Shown one piece after another: positions 1 to 11,790 of a stretch of DNA of 64,000 nt. A program made the position numbers and the translations under genes. Source of the stretch: Parasponia andersonii. Taxonomy: Eukaryota; Streptophyta; Magnoliopsida; Rosales; Cannabaceae. How positions within the stretch are numbered: position 1 is the first letter of the stretch; the number at the start of each line of letters is the position of its first letter. The notes below the pieces were generated by a model. The model saw only the letters and a program-made list of their open reading frames with translations, was not told the origin of the DNA and did not search any database. The stretch lies in the NCBI GenBank assembly GCA_002914805.1, contig JXTB01000317.1, positions 332,412 through 396,411 of the forward strand. The letters are read 5' to 3'.

Positions 1-391
1 GTTGTTTCTTTTAATCCTCTAATTATAATATAACCAACAAAGATGAGGGACGCATTTGCATTACTAAACAGCATGTCAGTTCAGTTTTATTGACAACAAA
101 TTTATAATAGCATACGATGTGTCGTTTTCATTTGTAATATCGAATATTCCAGTACCGTTATTAAATGATAAACATAGATGCAAATTTCCCTCAAATATAA
201 ATATCAAAGAAATAGATATGCCATATGTCGTTTATATTAATGAACAACAAATACAGTTGTCTATTGGGAAAGTTTGCAAAAAAAAAACCGAGTGTTTCCA
301 TTTTGATTGAAAACCTTGTATATCAGGAAATATGAAAATCTGAGAGCATAATTTTTGTCATCTATAATTTCACTCATCGGAACCAGAGGAG
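1..391. other. AT-rich intergenic DNA, no feature seen
   Basis: No convincing coding exon, repeat or RNA is visible. The short open frame at 119-310 has no recognisable domain and low-complexity composition. Confidence 0.5.
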
Positions 392-396
392 AAATG

Positions 397-1526
397 TGTT
401 GGAAAAATGGGTTAAGGAAATAATTTGGGCTTGGTTTGGGCTTGGAAGCTCAAGTGGATTTTAAAGATTAAATTTGTTATAAAATTCATTTTCATGGACC
501 ATTTTGAAGCTAAAAATTGAGTGAGATCCACATGTTGTTGATGAAAGATCTTAGTGAATTCTTGTTCTTCTCTGCGAGGACATCAATTTCGTATATTCAT
601 ACGCTCAAAATGGTGCACAGATAAATAAGAAATTGTTGCTTAAAAGTGCACCATTGAAATAGAAAATGAAAGGGAAATATTATAGTCCCACATTGGTGGG
701 AAATGCATGGTGCAAGTGGCTTATATAGAACCTTATTTTGTGATGATAGTAAGAATAACAACCATAGATGCTTTCTCAGGTGCGCGCAGGGGGGGTGCAA
801 ATCTTCGGGGTTGGGCCTGAATTTGCATGGGCTCGTGTGTACTCGCACTTGCAGACACGAATGCCGAGCTGAAACTTGGACCATAGTAAGCCCAATTTTT
901 TGTTGTAGCCCAGTATATTTTTTCTTTCCATTATGAAACAGAATGAATGTTTTGGATATTACACAGTTTAATGGAAAAACATTAGTAACAGAAACTTTTC
1001 TAGTTTCTGGAAAACATTTAATGGCTGGAAAAAGTTTTGAGATTAATGAAAATCTTTCTAGTTTTGCTACCAAGTCCCTCCTTGGAGACTATAAAAGGTG
1101 AGCTTCCCCTCATTCCATACACCAAAACAAAAAAATAGAAGCCTTCTTCTCTCTGCCATTCTTTCTCAAGTGTTCTTGAGTTCCTCAGTTTTTCTAGCTA
1201 GAGCTTTTCGAGTATCTAGAAATTTTGAGTTCAAACCTATCCAGTTCGTAGAGTGGAGGTATTGGTGCTTCACCTGCTGCTCTTCGTCGTTGTATCCTGG
1301 GAGACTGACACTTGCAAAATCCTCAAATATTCTGGTAGAGGGAGCGAATCAGTTTTAAGAACTCTGTGTGGAACACAGGCTTCGACGATTAACAATCCTT
1401 TGTTTTGAAGTGCTGCCGAAATTTTACTCAAAGTTGGAGCATAATATTTTGGTAACATTATTTATTGAAAAAATTTATTATAAACATTTGTAACCTTATA
1501 TATTGCATGTTACAACTACTCTGACA
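397..1526 (+). mobile_element. Solo LTR (about 1.13 kb) with 5-bp target duplication
   Basis: The sequence starts TGTTGG and ends CTGACA, so it has the TG..CA ends of an LTR. It is flanked by the perfect 5-bp repeat AAATG at 392-396 and 1527-1531, which is the mark of integration. Inside are promoter-like features: a CCCACATTGGTGGG motif near 687, TATATA near 723 and CTATAAAAGG near 1089. No gag or pol lies next to it, so it is read as a solo LTR left by LTR-LTR recombination. The superfamily cannot be fixed from the LTR alone; a Copia origin is a guess. Short open frames inside it (for example 597-1073 minus) are not genes. The + strand is taken from the promoter motifs. Confidence 0.7.
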
Positions 1527-1714
1527 AAATGAACGATACGAATTCCTTGCACATTTTATTGAAAATTTTCGTTTTATTTATTTATTAATTTATCAAAGTC
1601 CCATATATTTCCCAAAACAACACCGCCTAAATGGAACAGGGATAAATGAATGGCTAAAACGTTATGAATATGAGCTTGTCAACAAGAAACCAATTTCCAT
1701 AATCTTGGACATAA

Positions 1715-1717
<3 letters not shown>

Positions 1718-1756
<39 letters not shown>
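1718..1756. repeat. (AT)n microsatellite
   Basis: Uninterrupted alternating AT run directly beside the left end of the small MITE at 1757. Confidence 0.9.
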
Positions 1757-1758
<2 letters not shown>

Positions 1759-1948
1759 TTGCCAATCCAATAGATATTTTTTTTCTTTACCTATGGGTAG
1801 GTATTTTTTTTTTAGTTATTGGATTACCATTTAATAGTGATCCAATGACTATAATGAAGTGCATGAAAAGACGTTCATCATTAACGCTCTTTCTCTCTCT
1901 TACTTTTTACAATAAAAAAATGTGCATGCTAAATTTTCATTNTTGATG

Positions 1949-1953
<5 letters not shown>
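1757..1953. mobile_element. MITE, family with 'ccaatccaatagg' ends, truncated right end
   Basis: The left end (GGTTGCCAATCCAATAGATATT) and the right end near 1944-1953 (TTGATGCCCTA, reverse complement TAGGGCATCAA) resemble the terminal inverted repeats of the elements at 10931, 39018 and 59692. The interior shares blocks with them, such as ATTGGAT...TAATGACTAT followed by CTTTCTCTCTC. It lies between two AT microsatellites, which fits a preference for TA-rich targets. Part of the right inverted repeat is missing. One undetermined base falls at 1942. Confidence 0.5.

Positions 1954-2003
<50 letters not shown>
1953..2003. repeat. (AT)n microsatellite
   Basis: About 50 bp of uninterrupted alternating TA/AT immediately after the MITE. 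Confidence 0.9.
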
Positions 2004-2006
<3 letters not shown>

Positions 2007-2240
2007 CTCAGTACTTAGTCGCCAATAAAACAATTTAACTATATATTTTTATTATTATTACTTTTAGATGATTTTTTTTTTAAATGAAAAAGGAGAGATG
2101 AGCTACTCAGATTTGAAACCACTACAAATTACAATCTTAGTAATGCACTATCCTACTCCAGTGGTACTTTTAATTGATTTTGACACACTAAGAAACTTAT
2201 ATAGGTGACCATAGATTTTTTTTTTTTTTGAGGTGTGGCT

Positions 2241-2484
2241 TAACTAATGACCATCACTTACTATAAATTTAAAGAAAAATAATACAAATACATTCTACCA
2301 AGGGTTAACCCTGACCCACCAAACTCATACACACATTCCTCAAACCTTAGACTAATTAAGCTAACTAATGACCACCACTTACTATAAATTTAAAGGAAAA
2401 TAATACAAATACATTCTACCAAGGGTTAACCCTGACCCACCAAACTCATGCACACATTCCTCAAACCTTAGACTAATTAAGCTA
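2241..2484. repeat. Tandem duplication, two 121-bp units
   Basis: Units at about 2241-2361 and 2362-2484 are nearly identical, beginning TAACTAATGACCA and ending AATTAAGCTA. The unit resembles the duplicated block at 9231-9633 (ACTAATAATTACTATTTA... CCAAACTCACACACATCCCTC), so both may come from one dispersed repeat family. Confidence 0.8.
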
Positions 2485-3345
2485 GCCCCAGTTAGATAGG
2501 TGACTATAGATTGGACTCAGATTAAGCTCAAGGTATTTTATTCTCTTATTTCGTTATTTAGCAGTGCATTGCGTTTTTCACCAGAAGATATGCTAATCTC
2601 ACATGGAAACTTTCGGAGGAAATTAACATCCATTCCATTATTGTATCCACATTGCTAATTCCTTTTTTCTTATCATCTTCACATGTACTTAACAGCTAAA
2701 ACTCCATACGCGGCTTGATATATACATGCTTATTCATGCAAGACATTCACTGCTTGCATGAATGCCATAATCAACTCTAATACTCAATCAAAACTAATCG
2801 ATCAATATTACCTCATCACTTATAATGACATTAAAAAAAATTGAATTTTTTAAAATTAATTAATAAGATATGTGATATTTTATTTATTTGACTTTATGTA
2901 TAATAGATAATTTGACCATTTGACCAATGACACCGTGACCTCATTCGACAAATAGAGGATATATTTTGCATTCCTAAAAACACATGGTTGAAAGTTATCT
3001 TTACAAAAAGGGATATTATTATTTTTGTGTCTTATATAATTTGATACTTTGTTCAAATTATATAATATTTCACGTTCTGATTATTATTAATATTGATCCT
3101 ATTATAAAATTATATCTAATACTAATTTAAAGCAAAAAAATTATATAAAACTGATCCGAGAAGAAATTTATTAAATTATCTTTATAAATTAACTGTTCTA
3201 ATAAGTGTAAAAGTATAAATTTGTAATTAATTTTAAATCTAAGGGACAAACATGATAATAACTAAAATATAAGATATAATTAAACAAAATATTAAAATAT
3301 AAAATATATAAGTGATACTATCCTTACCAAAATGTAAGGGAGATT
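2485..3345. other. AT-rich intergenic DNA, nothing recognised
   Basis: No coding exon, terminal repeat or RNA gene recognised. Confidence 0.5.
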
Positions 3346-3350
3346 TTTGT

Positions 3351-5884
3351 TGTAAAATCCCAAAATTTTTAAGGGTAAATAAGTAATTTTGGTGCAAAGG
3401 GCATTTTGGTAATCTTTTATTTTCGGATTTAATTAAAAAAAATCTGAAATATTGATTTTAAATTATTGGAGTTGAATCTAGACAATATAAGGTCCAGGTA
3501 CATAGGAGAAAAAATGGAGAAAAAAAATTAAAATTGAGGATTTAAAAATAAATAAGAAATAGACTAAAGTGAAAGAATCTTTTGAATTTGTAGCCAAAGT
3601 AGAATTTCAAAAAGTTATTCAGTCAAACCAGAGATTGACACATGTCTCACTATCTACAGTTTTCAAAAATTGCCTATTAATCGCTCAAGTTCTTTATCTT
3701 TCCCCCACGAAATCCCCGGCCATTTTTGAAATCCCATCTCCATTATACTCTTCATCCGAAATTACTCCGACCACTATACCGCGCGACGCATTGCCCCGCA
3801 CTCTTGCCCAACCACCGACGAAGCAGTGGCAGCTGTCACCGGAGGACCGAAATCCGGCCACTTGAAAGTTCCGCCACCTTCTTGGTTTTTCGGCCGCCAT
3901 TTCGCCATCCGGCGTCCATTCATCTCAACTTCGGTACTGTTAGACTCGTCTCGACGTTGCCGATCTTTTCTGACCATCCAAGACCTCTAACTCAGCTCCG
4001 GTGAGAATCTCGTCACTGTAGCAATTTTATAATATTTAATTTTTGTGGTATTTTTGTAATTATTTTGGAATTGAGATATTTTACCTATGAAAATTACACC
4101 ACGTGAAAGAGGAGGTTGAAATAAGAAAAATTATGGTTTTGAAGTGTTGAAACAGAGTTTGGAAGTGAGTTAATTTTTGAATTGGAAAAAATGATATTTT
4201 TCTAATTAATTTCCAAAAGTGATATTTTTATTATTTTTGGATTTTTGAGCCAATTTAATTCTAGGGACTTCGAAACTGAATTCTAACTTCGAATTTGAAC
4301 TCAGTGAGGTAGGAACATGAATTTTGGTATAAAATATCATTATTTTCTGAAGTGGTACGAAAATCGAGAAAATAACTTATGAATTACACCGTTTTGTGTG
4401 CTATGGGCTGGTCCCACACTGGGACCAATTTTTGACAAAATTTATGTCTAACCTAATATTTTTGGGTGCTTGGAATTTTGCGGTGACGGCTGTTTCTCAA
4501 TCTGAGGCTCTGTTTGAAAAATCAACTTTTCAAGTGAACGTGACAGGATCCGGAAACGACCGTTTGAACAACCAGCTGATCAATAGAGGACTTTTTTACC
4601 GTTGCCATATCGTTATAACTACTAATTCGAGGTAGAGATTCAATTACTTGATTCTAAAATTAATTTAATTTATGAATTTTACATATTTTTAATAAATATA
4701 GAATTTCGTGAAATAATCTATAAAAATTGTGTTTATGTCAATTTTTGACTTGATTTGAGATATAAACTGTCTGAAAGATACGTCACACTGGTTTGCGTGT
4801 CATATATATTGTTTTGGATTATTTTTTGTACGAAATTAGATTTTTGGGGTTTGATAAAAAAGTAGCTATTATAATGCCGAAATTTTTAGAAAATACAAAA
4901 TGGTTTGAGAACTCAGTTTTGAGGACTAAAAGTGATTTGATTAAAGAATACTGCATCGTTATTTTGAGATTTTGTGAAAATGGTGCATATCCTTATTCTG
5001 TCATTCATATAGCGTTTACATGTATTCACATATTTACGTGCACCGATGGATTTACGATGCCTACATAGGGTGACCGGACTTAGGCGCCTCTTTAGGTGCC
5101 TCGGACTTACGAGTGATCCACTAGGATACTTCAGACATCATGATTGCATACATAGTTATATGTTAGCTTGAATAGATATGTACTGGTTTTGATTAATATT
5201 TTACAATAGTTTAGAATGTTTGAACCGTTGGACTATGATTTCTACTTGAGTTTTGTGAATTGTTTGGAATGGAACACTAACCATGCAGGACCTTCAACGT
5301 GAGTATATTTTATTACATATAAAAACTTGTAATCGATTCTCTACCGAGCATTTACGTGATCACCCCCCTTATTTATTCCCACTTTTAGGTATTGATTTAT
5401 TTTGGGGAAATTGTCTTGATGACTTGTCAAAGTTATTTGGCATATGTGTATCGTTTCTCATATCTTTATTGATTAGTCCGTACTCTGTATCATTTTTTCT
5501 TTCTAAGTCAAATTTATTTAGCCAATAGTAGTATATTTACTAAGTGATATATGAGGATGATATTGCTATTAAATTGAGTACTCAGAAATACAAATGATTT
5601 TAGATAGATTATTTGAACAATGATAAGGTTTAATTTGACTCATTTCTCTAAATTTTATGAATTTCAAAATGTTTCTAAATTAATTAACTAGAATTATTCT
5701 AAATTTTGAGTGGAGTATTTTCTTGAAAATCTATCTTAATGAGAGATTTCCTTAACTTGAATTTCATTTATTTATAAGAAGTATAATTTTAAACCTCTAA
5801 TACTCAATTTTCTGAAATTTTGGAAAAATATTGTTTATAACTGTTTCAACTAAAAATTACGGCCTTAAAATTTTGGTTGTGACA
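3351..5884 (+). mobile_element. Solo LTR, 2.5 kb, with TTTGT target duplication
   Basis: The element starts TGTAAAATCCC and ends GGTTGTGACA (TG..CA). It is flanked by the 5-bp direct repeat TTTGT at 3346-3350 and 5885-5889. A related sequence in reverse orientation fills 26405-28522; both share the block around 'ttaagggtaa ... cattttggtaa' just inside the 5' end and a terminal 'GTGACA'. No internal gag or pol is present. A length of over 2 kb with GTGACA-type ends is typical of plant Gypsy (Tekay/Del-like) LTRs, but this assignment is an inference. The short open frames inside have no known domain. Confidence 0.7.
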
Positions 5885-6106
5885 TTTGTCTCTTCTCTTT
5901 TTAAAAAAAAACTTTTCTTGAAAATCTATCTTAAAGAGAGATTTTCTTAACTTGAATTTTATTTATTTATACGAAGTATAATATTAAACCTCTAATACTC
6001 AATTTTCTGAAATTTTGGAAAAACACTGTTTATAATTGTTTCAACTAAAAATTACGGCCTTAAAATTTTGGTTGTGACATTTGTCTCTTCTCTTTTAAAA
6101 AAAACT
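5718..6106. repeat. Tandem duplication of the solo-LTR 3' end, two 195-bp units
   Basis: Units at 5718-5912 and 5913-6106 differ by a few substitutions and small indels. Each contains the LTR terminus GGTTGTGACA plus the adjoining TTTGT target copy and flank. The duplication therefore happened after the LTR inserted and copied the LTR/host junction. Confidence 0.85.
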
Positions 6107-6318
6107 TACTCAAAACAAATTCAAGATCACCGGAACCACAAAATACCTACATATAAACTGAAACTTCAGAAAGAAAATGTCAAACATCAGCACAAAGTAT
6201 CTTTAAAAAGTAACCTGATTATTGATGTGGCAATAATTTAGAAAGAAAGTGTTTGAATGTTAACAAATAATAGAAGCCACGTCAGTTTTTTCTGAAAACG
6301 TCAGAGAATATATAAGTA

Positions 6319-9249
6319 CTAATATGTTGTATTTTCCAACAATTTTCTTTTCCACGTAACTATTTTCTCCTTTATAATCTCCTTGCGAAACAAATAACCT
6401 AAACCAATCCTCTTTGAGCAATGTAGATTTCTCCAAAAGTACTTGACACACCATTTGATATATTCATCACCACCGGCCATATTTGTAATGATCTTCTTTT
6501 CCATTTGTATACATATCTTATCCTTCTTTCTTGGTATCGCATAAAGAGACTTTAAAGTGAACTTGGAGAGTTGTTTACACTGGCTTAAGTTCATTGATGG
6601 TCCACCTTTGGTTGCGGCTCCACGTGTCATGCTAAATTCCCTGAGCTGGAGAAGCTTTGCTATCAACTCTCCATTTCCCAACTTTAATTCAAAATAATCA
6701 CTTATATGTAATCTGTGTAGATTCTTGCAATTGGTTTCTAGTTCTGTAAGAATGTGAACCATATATGGTTGATAAACCGGTCCTATTGATATGTCTTCGA
6801 TAAGTTTCCAATATTTCAATGCCTCCGACAAACATCCATCCGTCTCTGTCCATATCCATTTTTCAGCACAAGACTCTTGAGATTTGGCGATCTGTATAAT
6901 TCATGATGTACATTAATTAAATCTGTCAGATCAAGAAGATACATGTAACCATTGACTATTCTCACCAGTGTAAAGATACAAGTCTTGTTTTTAATGCACA
7001 TTTGACCAAAACAACACTCATTGCGCCCTTTTTAATAATATAATTTAGACATCAACCAAACGGGGCAGGACCGAAGTCTAAAATATACGATTATTACTTA
7101 AGGTTATTATTAGGATTTATAATCTTATATATTTTGAATAATTGGAGTTTAGTACATATTAAATTATTTTTGTTAGATTATTTGTAAGATTTGAATTTTT
7201 GAAATATAAATTGCCTAGATTTTCTCTCTTTTAGAATTTCTATACTTCGCTACAACATAAGGTAGTTTCATGTCACTTGGAAAAAAACTGTCAAAGTCGT
7301 TACTCATGGCTCACAAAACTGACAAGTATTCAGCTGACATTGTATGTAGCTGCATTACAAACAGAAGAGAAAGATTTTTCTCATTGGTTTCTAACTGATG
7401 TGTATTTCCTTTTAAGTCGGTTTTAAACTGATGAAACATCGGTTTCTAACTGATGTGTATTTCCCCGATTCTAAACTGACGAAAAAAGTGATAAAAATAT
7501 CTAAAAGAGAATTTCGGAATTATGGCCAGATCTGACAGGCTCCCTTCATGGCTTGATCTTGTTGCAATTACAACTATAGTTGTTTGGTCACTCCTTTATA
7601 TGCTCATGCCATATGAAAATATTGACTTGAAGAGTTTACGAAGATGGACGAGAAATAGAGATAAACATTAAAAAGAAGAGGAAGAGGAATTAAAAAGAAA
7701 AAAGAAAGAAGAATGAGAAAGAATTGGGGAAAAAAAAGAAAAGAAAAGAAAACGAACGTAAGGAAAAAAGAGGAAGAAGAATAAAAAAAAAAAGGAAAAA
7801 TATAAAAAAAAAAAAAAAAAAAAAAGAATAAAAAAGAAAAAAAAAAAAAAAAAAGAGCATAAGAGAAATGTTATATATATATATATATATGCACGAATAA
7901 AGAGACAAGGTGATAGAAAAAGAGTGTAAAAAAGAAAGGAAAAGAAGAAAAAGAAAAAGACAAAGGAAGAAAAATGAGTTTAAAAATGTACGAGAAGAAT
8001 AAATAAAAGAAAAAAAAATAGGAAATTTAAAATTTTTAGAAAAATTATATTGTAGTTCAAATTCTAAATAAAATATTTGTACAATTAAAAATTTGACTTT
8101 TCCTTTTGAGATAAATTATATTTTCTTGTTAGATAAAAACCGACAAGAATATAATCTTCAGTTATGCGTGAGAGCCAATGGCAACCTAGTGATGGGAAAA
8201 GTAAAAAGTGTGGCAATGCTTCTTTGATAAATTTTCTCTCCTATCCAAATCTCTTCTTCTCTCTTTTTTCTCCCGTACGACATTAAGAATTCTAATTTCT
8301 AAGTAATACATGTTCTAACTATCAATGTAAAATGACCTCTTCTTGCCTAGTTCCTTGTAAAAGGAAAAATAGACCTTGATGCATCTTTAAATGATAAAAA
8401 ATACCTAACTATAATGTACAATTATGGTGTACTAAATGTTATTGTTTTCTTTTGACTAATTAGAGGAGTGGAGGTTTGAACTCACAACCTTTCATATTTG
8501 AAGAAACTATGATTACTACCAGATTATATCAATGTAACCACGTATTACTTGACGTTTGAGAACAAAATTAAAAAATTGTTTTATATCATGTAGTAAATAA
8601 TATACATATAGAAAGCAATTACATTATTAAAATATCATGAACTATGTGAGACTAGGATATTTTGTCTTTCCATGGATTTTTTTTTCTGCCTTTTCACAGA
8701 TTTATACATTAAAAAAATTAAAAGGATCTATTCTTCAGTTTATGGAATTTTTTTTTCACATAAAACCCTATCCACATAAATAAAATGCTAAACGAATACA
8801 CAATATTATTGAGGGAAAGAGTAGAACATACCTCTTGGCAAGGAAAGTTAAATCCTCGAGACCAAAAAAGAACATATTAGGAGGAACTATAATGTTTCTA
8901 ATACACCTTTGTCCATTGGCTAAAAAATAAGGATCCATGAGCATGAAGTACTCCATTGCATTAAGTAATTTTTCAGGATATGTAGTCTTGAAAATATTAA
9001 TGTGGTCAATCTCATCATATGTGGACATATTTGGGCAAGCATTTCTAGCTAGACACTTTAAATTGATTAGATCGAGTGTTTGGTCATTCTTCCAAAATAG
9101 TACCTCGCAAGAAGATTTCTAGAATGGCATACTAAAGAGGTTGCGAAAAACAATTCATCTGCGTCCAAACATTCATCTTCCCATGGCTTTGGATCCCCAC
9201 CTAATATTTTTCTTCTCTTGTTGTTATGCCCCATTTTTGTTCTTGGCAT
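6319..9249 (-). pseudogene. F-box/LRR-like gene, two exons, frameshifted
   Basis: Exon 1 is about 9249-8832 and exon 2 about 6891-6319. Donor AAGAG|GTATG and acceptor ATACAG|ATCG join cleanly to give ...DLTFLAKRSPNLKSLVLKN, the leucine-rich-repeat pattern of plant F-box/LRR proteins of the At3g48880 type. Exon 1 begins MPRTKMGHNNKRRK and has a PWED...LVCHS stretch that may be a damaged F-box, but the core F-box is not intact. At least two frameshifts are visible: near 9110 in exon 1, just after LVCHSRN, and near 6850 in exon 2, between SLVLK and DGCLSEALKYWKLIEDIS. The C-terminal half keeps another LRR-like block (CKNLHRLHI). Family members adapt SCF ubiquitin ligases to substrates; this copy is very unlikely to do so. 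The intron (1.94 kb) holds a long homopurine tract. Identification rests on pattern memory, so it is moderate. Confidence 0.55.
7670..7990 (+). repeat. Homopurine (A/G) tract inside the F-box pseudogene intron
   Basis: About 300 bases on the plus strand are almost only A and G, broken mainly by a short (AT)n at 7872-7890. Apparent Phe-rich open frames on the minus strand come from this composition and are not genes. Confidence 0.85.
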
Positions 9250-9633
9250 CGTTAATGATCTTTTTTTTTTTTTTTTAAATGAAAATAGAACTTAACTAAT
9301 AATTACTATTTATTACAATTTCTTTTAAAAATATCGCACACACATTGTTTAGACTTGAACCCATAATTCCTACCAAACTCACACACATCCCTCCCTAAGC
9401 CATCGTTAATAGTCTCATGTACGTCCAAATCCCCCATTTTTGTTCTTGGCATCGTTAATGATCTTTTTTTTTTTTTAAATGAAAATAGAACTTAACTAAT
9501 AATTACTATTTATTACAATTTCTTTTAAAAATATCGCACACACGTTGTTTAGACTTGAACCCATAATTCCTACCAAACTCACACACATCCCTCCCTAAAC
9601 CATCGTTAATAGTCTCATGTACGTCCAAATCCA
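9231..9633. repeat. Tandem duplication, two 203-bp units, covering the F-box pseudogene start
   Basis: Unit A is 9231-9433 and unit B 9434-9633, nearly identical (both begin CCATTTTTGTTCTTGGCATCG). The minus-strand ATG of the F-box-like pseudogene lies at the edge of unit A and is duplicated in unit B. The duplication therefore separates the start from its original upstream sequence. Confidence 0.85.
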
Positions 9634-10930
9634 TGATTCTATCTATATATATAAAATCTACGACCAAATCCAGGTATTCATCTATATATATATATATGAT
9701 ATATATGATTTGAGAAAAAAAAAAAAAACTTGAGATTTATCGGTTACGATTGGGATAGATTGCAAGTTTCAAATAAAAGCCGGCTTTCCGCCTACTTTAT
9801 TTTTTGGGGGGGTGTTGGGGGTAGGGGTTGTATACGTGGGGAGACATGCAACATTATTCAGTCTTATAAAAGCAATTTCTTTTGCATAAAATGAAAAACC
9901 AATTCCTTATTCACTCATAAAAATTAAAAAAACCATTTTCTTTAGCAACAAAACAGAAAAATGGAAAACAAAATTAATCAATATCAACTAATAAACTATT
10001 GCTACATCATTAATATTAAGAAGAATAGCTTAATTCTAGAAGGAATTATACTTTTTAAATCTAGCCAAAAAATTACTTGAAACTAAGTATTTCCATTATG
10101 ATTTTTTCCTACTGCATTTCCATATGATTTGATAGAAATGTGCATCTCATATGATTTGATTTTTTTTTTTTTTTGATTTAATAGAAATGTGCTTCTCATA
10201 TGATTTGTTTTGAATACTAAAAACTTGTCTTTATTGAAACTGGTTAATAAAATGAAAAAGTGAAACTGCACGAGGTTAAAGATATCAAGCGTTAGAAATA
10301 AACAAATAAATATAAATAATTGGGGAAAAAATTGTTATTGAAATTTTTTATTTCTATTAGTTCCATGTCTTTTGTTGTTAGTATGACTTTATTTATTCAC
10401 TTTTGACTTTGTATTCAAGTATCTCTAAATAATAAATAAGTACTTTTTTGGCTCTTTTTTCCCTATACTAACACTATTTAAAGATTGTCAATGGATGCAA
10501 GTCAAAGGGGCTTTCTCCTTAAAAAAAAATAAATTCCCATACTATTGTCTTTTTAATCTGACATTTCTAAAAAAGGGAATTTACATTTAGGAGGCATATT
10601 TGATAAGCAGGATTTAGAGTTATTTATCTAATTTAATCCACATTTTTTTAAGAAATTATATTCGATCCACACTAGTATAAATTTCATAAATCATATCAAA
10701 TCTAACCCACGTAAAACCTTTCAACCAATCTAATTCGTAAATGTGCGAATATGATTAGTTACTTTAGATCGGTTACACAAATCTAAGCCTTTTATTTTTT
10801 TAACAAGTTTGGCTTACTACTCATCATTTTAGCATTTTTTTTCATTTAAAAAAATTACATCTTAAATTACAACTAATAGTAAATTTTACAATATATATGA
10901 ATTATAAAACATATATAATATATAAATATA
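9634..10930. other. AT-rich intergenic DNA with one small duplication
   Basis: The only structure seen is a short imperfect direct repeat at 10121-10207 (CATATGATTTGAT..AGAAATGTGC units separated by a T run). No coding exon recognised. Confidence 0.5.
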
Positions 10931-11790
10931 TAGGGTATCAATCCAATAGGCATTTTTTTTAACTATCTATATATACAGGCACTAATCTAATAAGTTTTTT
11001 TTTTCCATTTAACTATCTATAGGTATTAGTTTGTCTTTATCACGTATGTCTTTTCACAGTAAAATGTAGAGAGAGAAAAGTATTAAATAATATATATTTA
11101 TTGTTATTATTATTTTTTTTAATTAGTCAAATTATGGTAACAGTTAAATCATTATATAACGGCTATAAAATACATATAAATAGGTATAGGGATGGCTATG
11201 GGTCAGATTCAGGGCGGATATAGCTATTCCGCTCCTGTACCTGCAGGGAAAAATCAAACTCATACCCGTCCCATTTACTTGTTTAAGTTGGCGGAGGGGA
11301 GGGGAGAGTTCAGGAATTACCTGCACAGATAGGCGAGTATTCTCAAGTACCCATACCTGGTAAAAAATTAAAAAAATATTATTTGAATAATTTGAAAAAT
11401 AAAAAGAAATATGAATATAAAGAGGAAAAAAATTAATGATAATATCATATACTAAAGTTAATAAATGTCAATAATACAACCTAATTTTTGTATATACATA
11501 TTTATTTGTATATATTTTACATAAATTATATATATCTATACTTAATACATACTTTTTTATTTTTATATATATAATTAATTGGGTGGGTATGCGGGATGGG
11601 TACCTTATACCCATACCCACCCAGTACTTGGATAGGGTTTTTTAATTAGTATCCATACCCATTCTATTTATCTAAATTGTCGAGTATTACTCGTTCTATT
11701 AGGGTTGAATACTCGCAAGTGAACGGGTTAGCAGGTATAATTGTCATCTTTATATAGGCATTAAAAAATATCTACTAGATTATGACCCTA
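10931..11790. mobile_element. MITE of the 'ccaatccaatagg' family, interrupted by another element
   Basis: The left end TAGGGTATCAATCCAATAGG and the right end near 11771-11790 (reverse complement TAGGGTCATAATCTAGTAGA) form imperfect terminal inverted repeats shared with the copies at 1757, 39018 and 59692. The length (860 bp) is far above the roughly 240 bp of the 59692 copy because a separate sequence occupies about 11186-11755. Confidence 0.55.
11186..11755. mobile_element. Nested non-autonomous element with 'GGGTATGGGTACC'-type repeats
   Basis: The stretch is relatively GC-rich and carries many GGGTA/TACCC motifs on both strands (for example near 11581-11640). Its ends (AGGGATGGCTATGGGTC on the left; AAGATGACAATTATACCTGC as reverse complement on the right) are loosely inverted. 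This looks like the common plant hAT-type non-autonomous repeats with 'GGGATGGCAAT'-like ends. No clean 8-bp target duplication was found, so the class is tentative. Confidence 0.4.

Noticed and set aside
597-1073. 158-codon open frame on the minus strand
   Set aside because: It lies inside the solo LTR (397-1526), shows no domain, and overlaps unrelated frames on the other strand.
3569-4004. Overlapping 70-98-codon frames on both strands
   Set aside because: Part of the 2.5-kb solo LTR; frames on both strands reflect its higher GC, not coding.
7690-7908. Phe-rich open frame
   Set aside because: Pure by-product of the homopurine tract.
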